A stretch of 5,521 nucleotides of DNA from an uncultured Roseburia sp. GTDB lineage: Bacteria; Bacillota; Clostridia; Lachnospirales; Lachnospiraceae. Under the pieces are notes generated by a model. The model searched no databases, was not told where the DNA came from, and saw only the letters and a list, made by a program, of their open reading frames with translations. This document shows positions 4,174 to 5,521 of this stretch, piece by piece; position 1 is the first letter of the stretch, and every line of letters starts with the position of its first letter. Position numbers and translations under genes: made by a program. The stretch lies in the NCBI GenBank assembly GCA_946055175.1, contig CAMGET010000119.1, forward strand, positions 1 through 5,521, in the 5' to 3' direction.

Positions 4174-5521
4174 ATGGAATTTGAGGAATATATGTCGAGT
4201 CTGACGGAACAGATTCATGATAAACGAGCAAAACACTTAGTGGCAGAAGAGATTAGAAACCACATCGAGGAGCAGGCGAAGGATTATGAGGCAGAGGGCT
4301 TAAGTCCTGCAGAGGCATTAAAAGAAGCGGTACGTCAGATGGGAAATCCGGTAGAAACAGGAATGGAATTAAATAAAATCCATAAACCGGAAATGCCATG
4401 GGCAATGCTTGCTTTGGCGATTTTTATTATGACAGCATCCATTGTGATGCAGGCAGTTATTTTTGCAGAGGGCGGAAACAGTAACAGCAGTTGGGCAGGT
4501 TTGCCGTCAACAATCATCTATAATTGTCTTGGTTTTGCGGTGATACTGGTGTTACTGTATATGGACTATAACTTTATTGCAAAGTATGCCTATCAATTCT
4601 ATGGTGTATTTATGGCAGGCTTGCCGGTGGTTTTATTTGTGGTGAAGTTGTTTAGCGAGGTTGGTAGAGTAACAGCAGGTACGGCATATTATGGGGTACA
4701 ACTGCTGTTTCCGATTCTTTTTGCAGGAATTATTTACAAGAACCGCAACCGTGGAATACGCGGAATTGGAATCTGCCTTATGTTTGGATTTGCAGAACTG
4801 TTATGGTATCGAATGGTTTACGAGGTGATAGGAACGACTGGGCGTTACAGTTGCTATCCTGCGCTGGTGGAAAGTATTTTAAGCATAGGACTCATTCTTT
4901 TATTTGCGGTTTGGAAAGGCATCTTTGGAAAAGATAAAAAGAAGCAGGTTGTGCTGCTTTTGGTGATTGCGGGAGTTTTGTCTGCTATATGTATGCTACT
5001 TCTTTGGGGAGGCGGAGGGATGAGGCATTACGTCCTGGCGCGCGTTGCTGCGTTTTTTAGAGGAACGGAAGACAGTTACCTTAGCACACTGATACAAAAA
5101 TCTGTCTCAGATGCACCATGGCTGGGCGGACAGACATTTCTTTTAGGGGAACCAAACGGTGAGACCTATGGTTTGTTCGTATTAAATAGTATTTTTACTT
5201 ATTTTGGAAAGCTTGCCGGGGTTATTGTGATTGCGGCATATCTGTTGTTTCTTTGCATGGCGCTTCACATGTCTTTCAAGCAGAATAACCGTATTGGTTT
5301 TTTGATTGGAACAACCTGTACCTTAAGTATTCTGGTGCGATTTACAGCCTATCTTGCAATCAATCTTGGCTTTGGACTTTGGTGGACGACACTGGTTCCG
5401 TTTTTAAGTTACGGAAGGGTCAGTGCGGTCATGAATGGCATTTATATTGGTTTGATTTTGTGCGTTTATCGAAATAGTGGGATTTTGAAAGAGGAATATG
5501 TGCCGCAGAAGCGGCTGCCGA
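4174..5521 (+). CDS. Permease-prefix (HAAS-like) domain fused to an FtsW/RodA/SpoVE (SEDS)-like membrane protein, 3'-truncated
   Basis: The frame is open from ATG 4174 to the window end, giving 449 codons without a stop. Residues 1-71 are a cytoplasmic permease-prefix/HAAS-like helical domain: FEEYMSSLTEQI, then VAEEIRNHIEEQ, and the hallmark AVRQMGNPVETGMEL (52-66). About ten hydrophobic segments follow, near 75-98, 111-130, 140-160, 171-188, 196-215, 229-248, 258-278, 333-363, 374-400 and 404-432. The last part resembles SEDS glycan polymerases: INLGFGLWWTTLVPFLSYG (396-414) corresponds to the 'N.G..P.TG..LPF.SYGG' block of FtsW/RodA/SpoVE. The long outside loop (279-332) sits where SEDS proteins carry the catalytic Asp, but no TD motif is recognisable there, and the second Gly of SYGG is Arg415. 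The start is supported by AGGAAAGG (4154-4161) and by the fit of residue 1 to the domain; Met7 is an alternative. It is probably PadR-controlled. Role unknown: a divergent envelope enzyme, or a non-catalytic relative. Confidence 0.85.
   Translation, partial: MEFEEYMSSLTEQIHDKRAKHLVAEEIRNHIEEQAKDYEAEGLSPAEALKEAVRQMGNPVETGMELNKIHKPEMPWAMLALAIFIMTASIVMQAVIFAEGGNSNSSWAGLPSTIIYNCLGFAVILVLLYMDYNFIAKYAYQFYGVFMAGLPVVLFVVKLFSEVGRVTAGTAYYGVQLLFPILFAGIIYKNRNRGIRGIGICLMFGFAELLWYRMVYEVIGTTGRYSCYPALVESILSIGLILLFAVWKGIFGKDKKKQVVLLLVIAGVLSAICMLLLWGGGGMRHYVLARVAAFFRGTEDSYLSTLIQKSVSDAPWLGGQTFLLGEPNGETYGLFVLNSIFTYFGKLAGVIVIAAYLLFLCMALHMSFKQNNRIGFLIGTTCTLSILVRFTAYLAINLGFGLWWTTLVPFLSYGRVSAVMNGIYIGLILCVYRNSGILKEEYVPQKRLP

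Overview
The window is an ordinary-looking piece of chromosome from a low-GC Gram-positive anaerobe. It most resembles Clostridia of the Lachnospiraceae type. The pointers are strong AGGAGG-type ribosome binding sites, sigma-A promoters close to TTGACA/TATAAT, an A/T-leaning third codon position, and the family variants present: an NPCxxCN-type MnmA, a short PadR regulator next to a permease-prefix/SEDS protein, and a two-half putative heavy-metal transporter. All genes lie on the + strand. This placement is an inference; no rRNA or other marker gene is in view.

Layout. Bases 2-373 are the 3' part of ung (uracil-DNA glycosylase). Bases 434-1183 encode a 249-residue protein with no recognised name whose C-terminal half reads like the C-terminal domain of the flagellar cap protein FliD. 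Twelve bases later comes mnmA (1196-2254), the tRNA U34 2-thiolase, probably in the same transcript. Bases 2255-2378 hold a strong promoter followed at once by a near-perfect 40-bp palindrome made of two inverted 15-bp Fur-type boxes. This controls a two-gene unit: a polytopic putative metal transporter (2379-3248) and a Fur/Zur-family regulator (3267-3674), closed by a hairpin terminator. Bases 3725-3825 hold a second promoter with a perfect 7-1-7 palindrome at the expected transcription start. Next come a PadR-family regulator (3826-4155) and the first 449 codons of a large membrane protein (4174 to the window end).

How the genes work together. The transporter and the Fur-family gene look like a self-regulated metal-homeostasis module: sensor, operator and transporter are all visible. 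The PadR gene and the membrane protein look like a second self-regulated module, possibly for the cell envelope. The membrane protein joins a cytoplasmic permease-prefix (HAAS-like) domain to a core resembling the FtsW/RodA/SpoVE (SEDS) glycosyltransferases. The usual catalytic Asp motif is not recognisable in it. That protein, the FliD-like orphan and the double Fur-type operator are the parts most worth a second look; the rest is conserved housekeeping.
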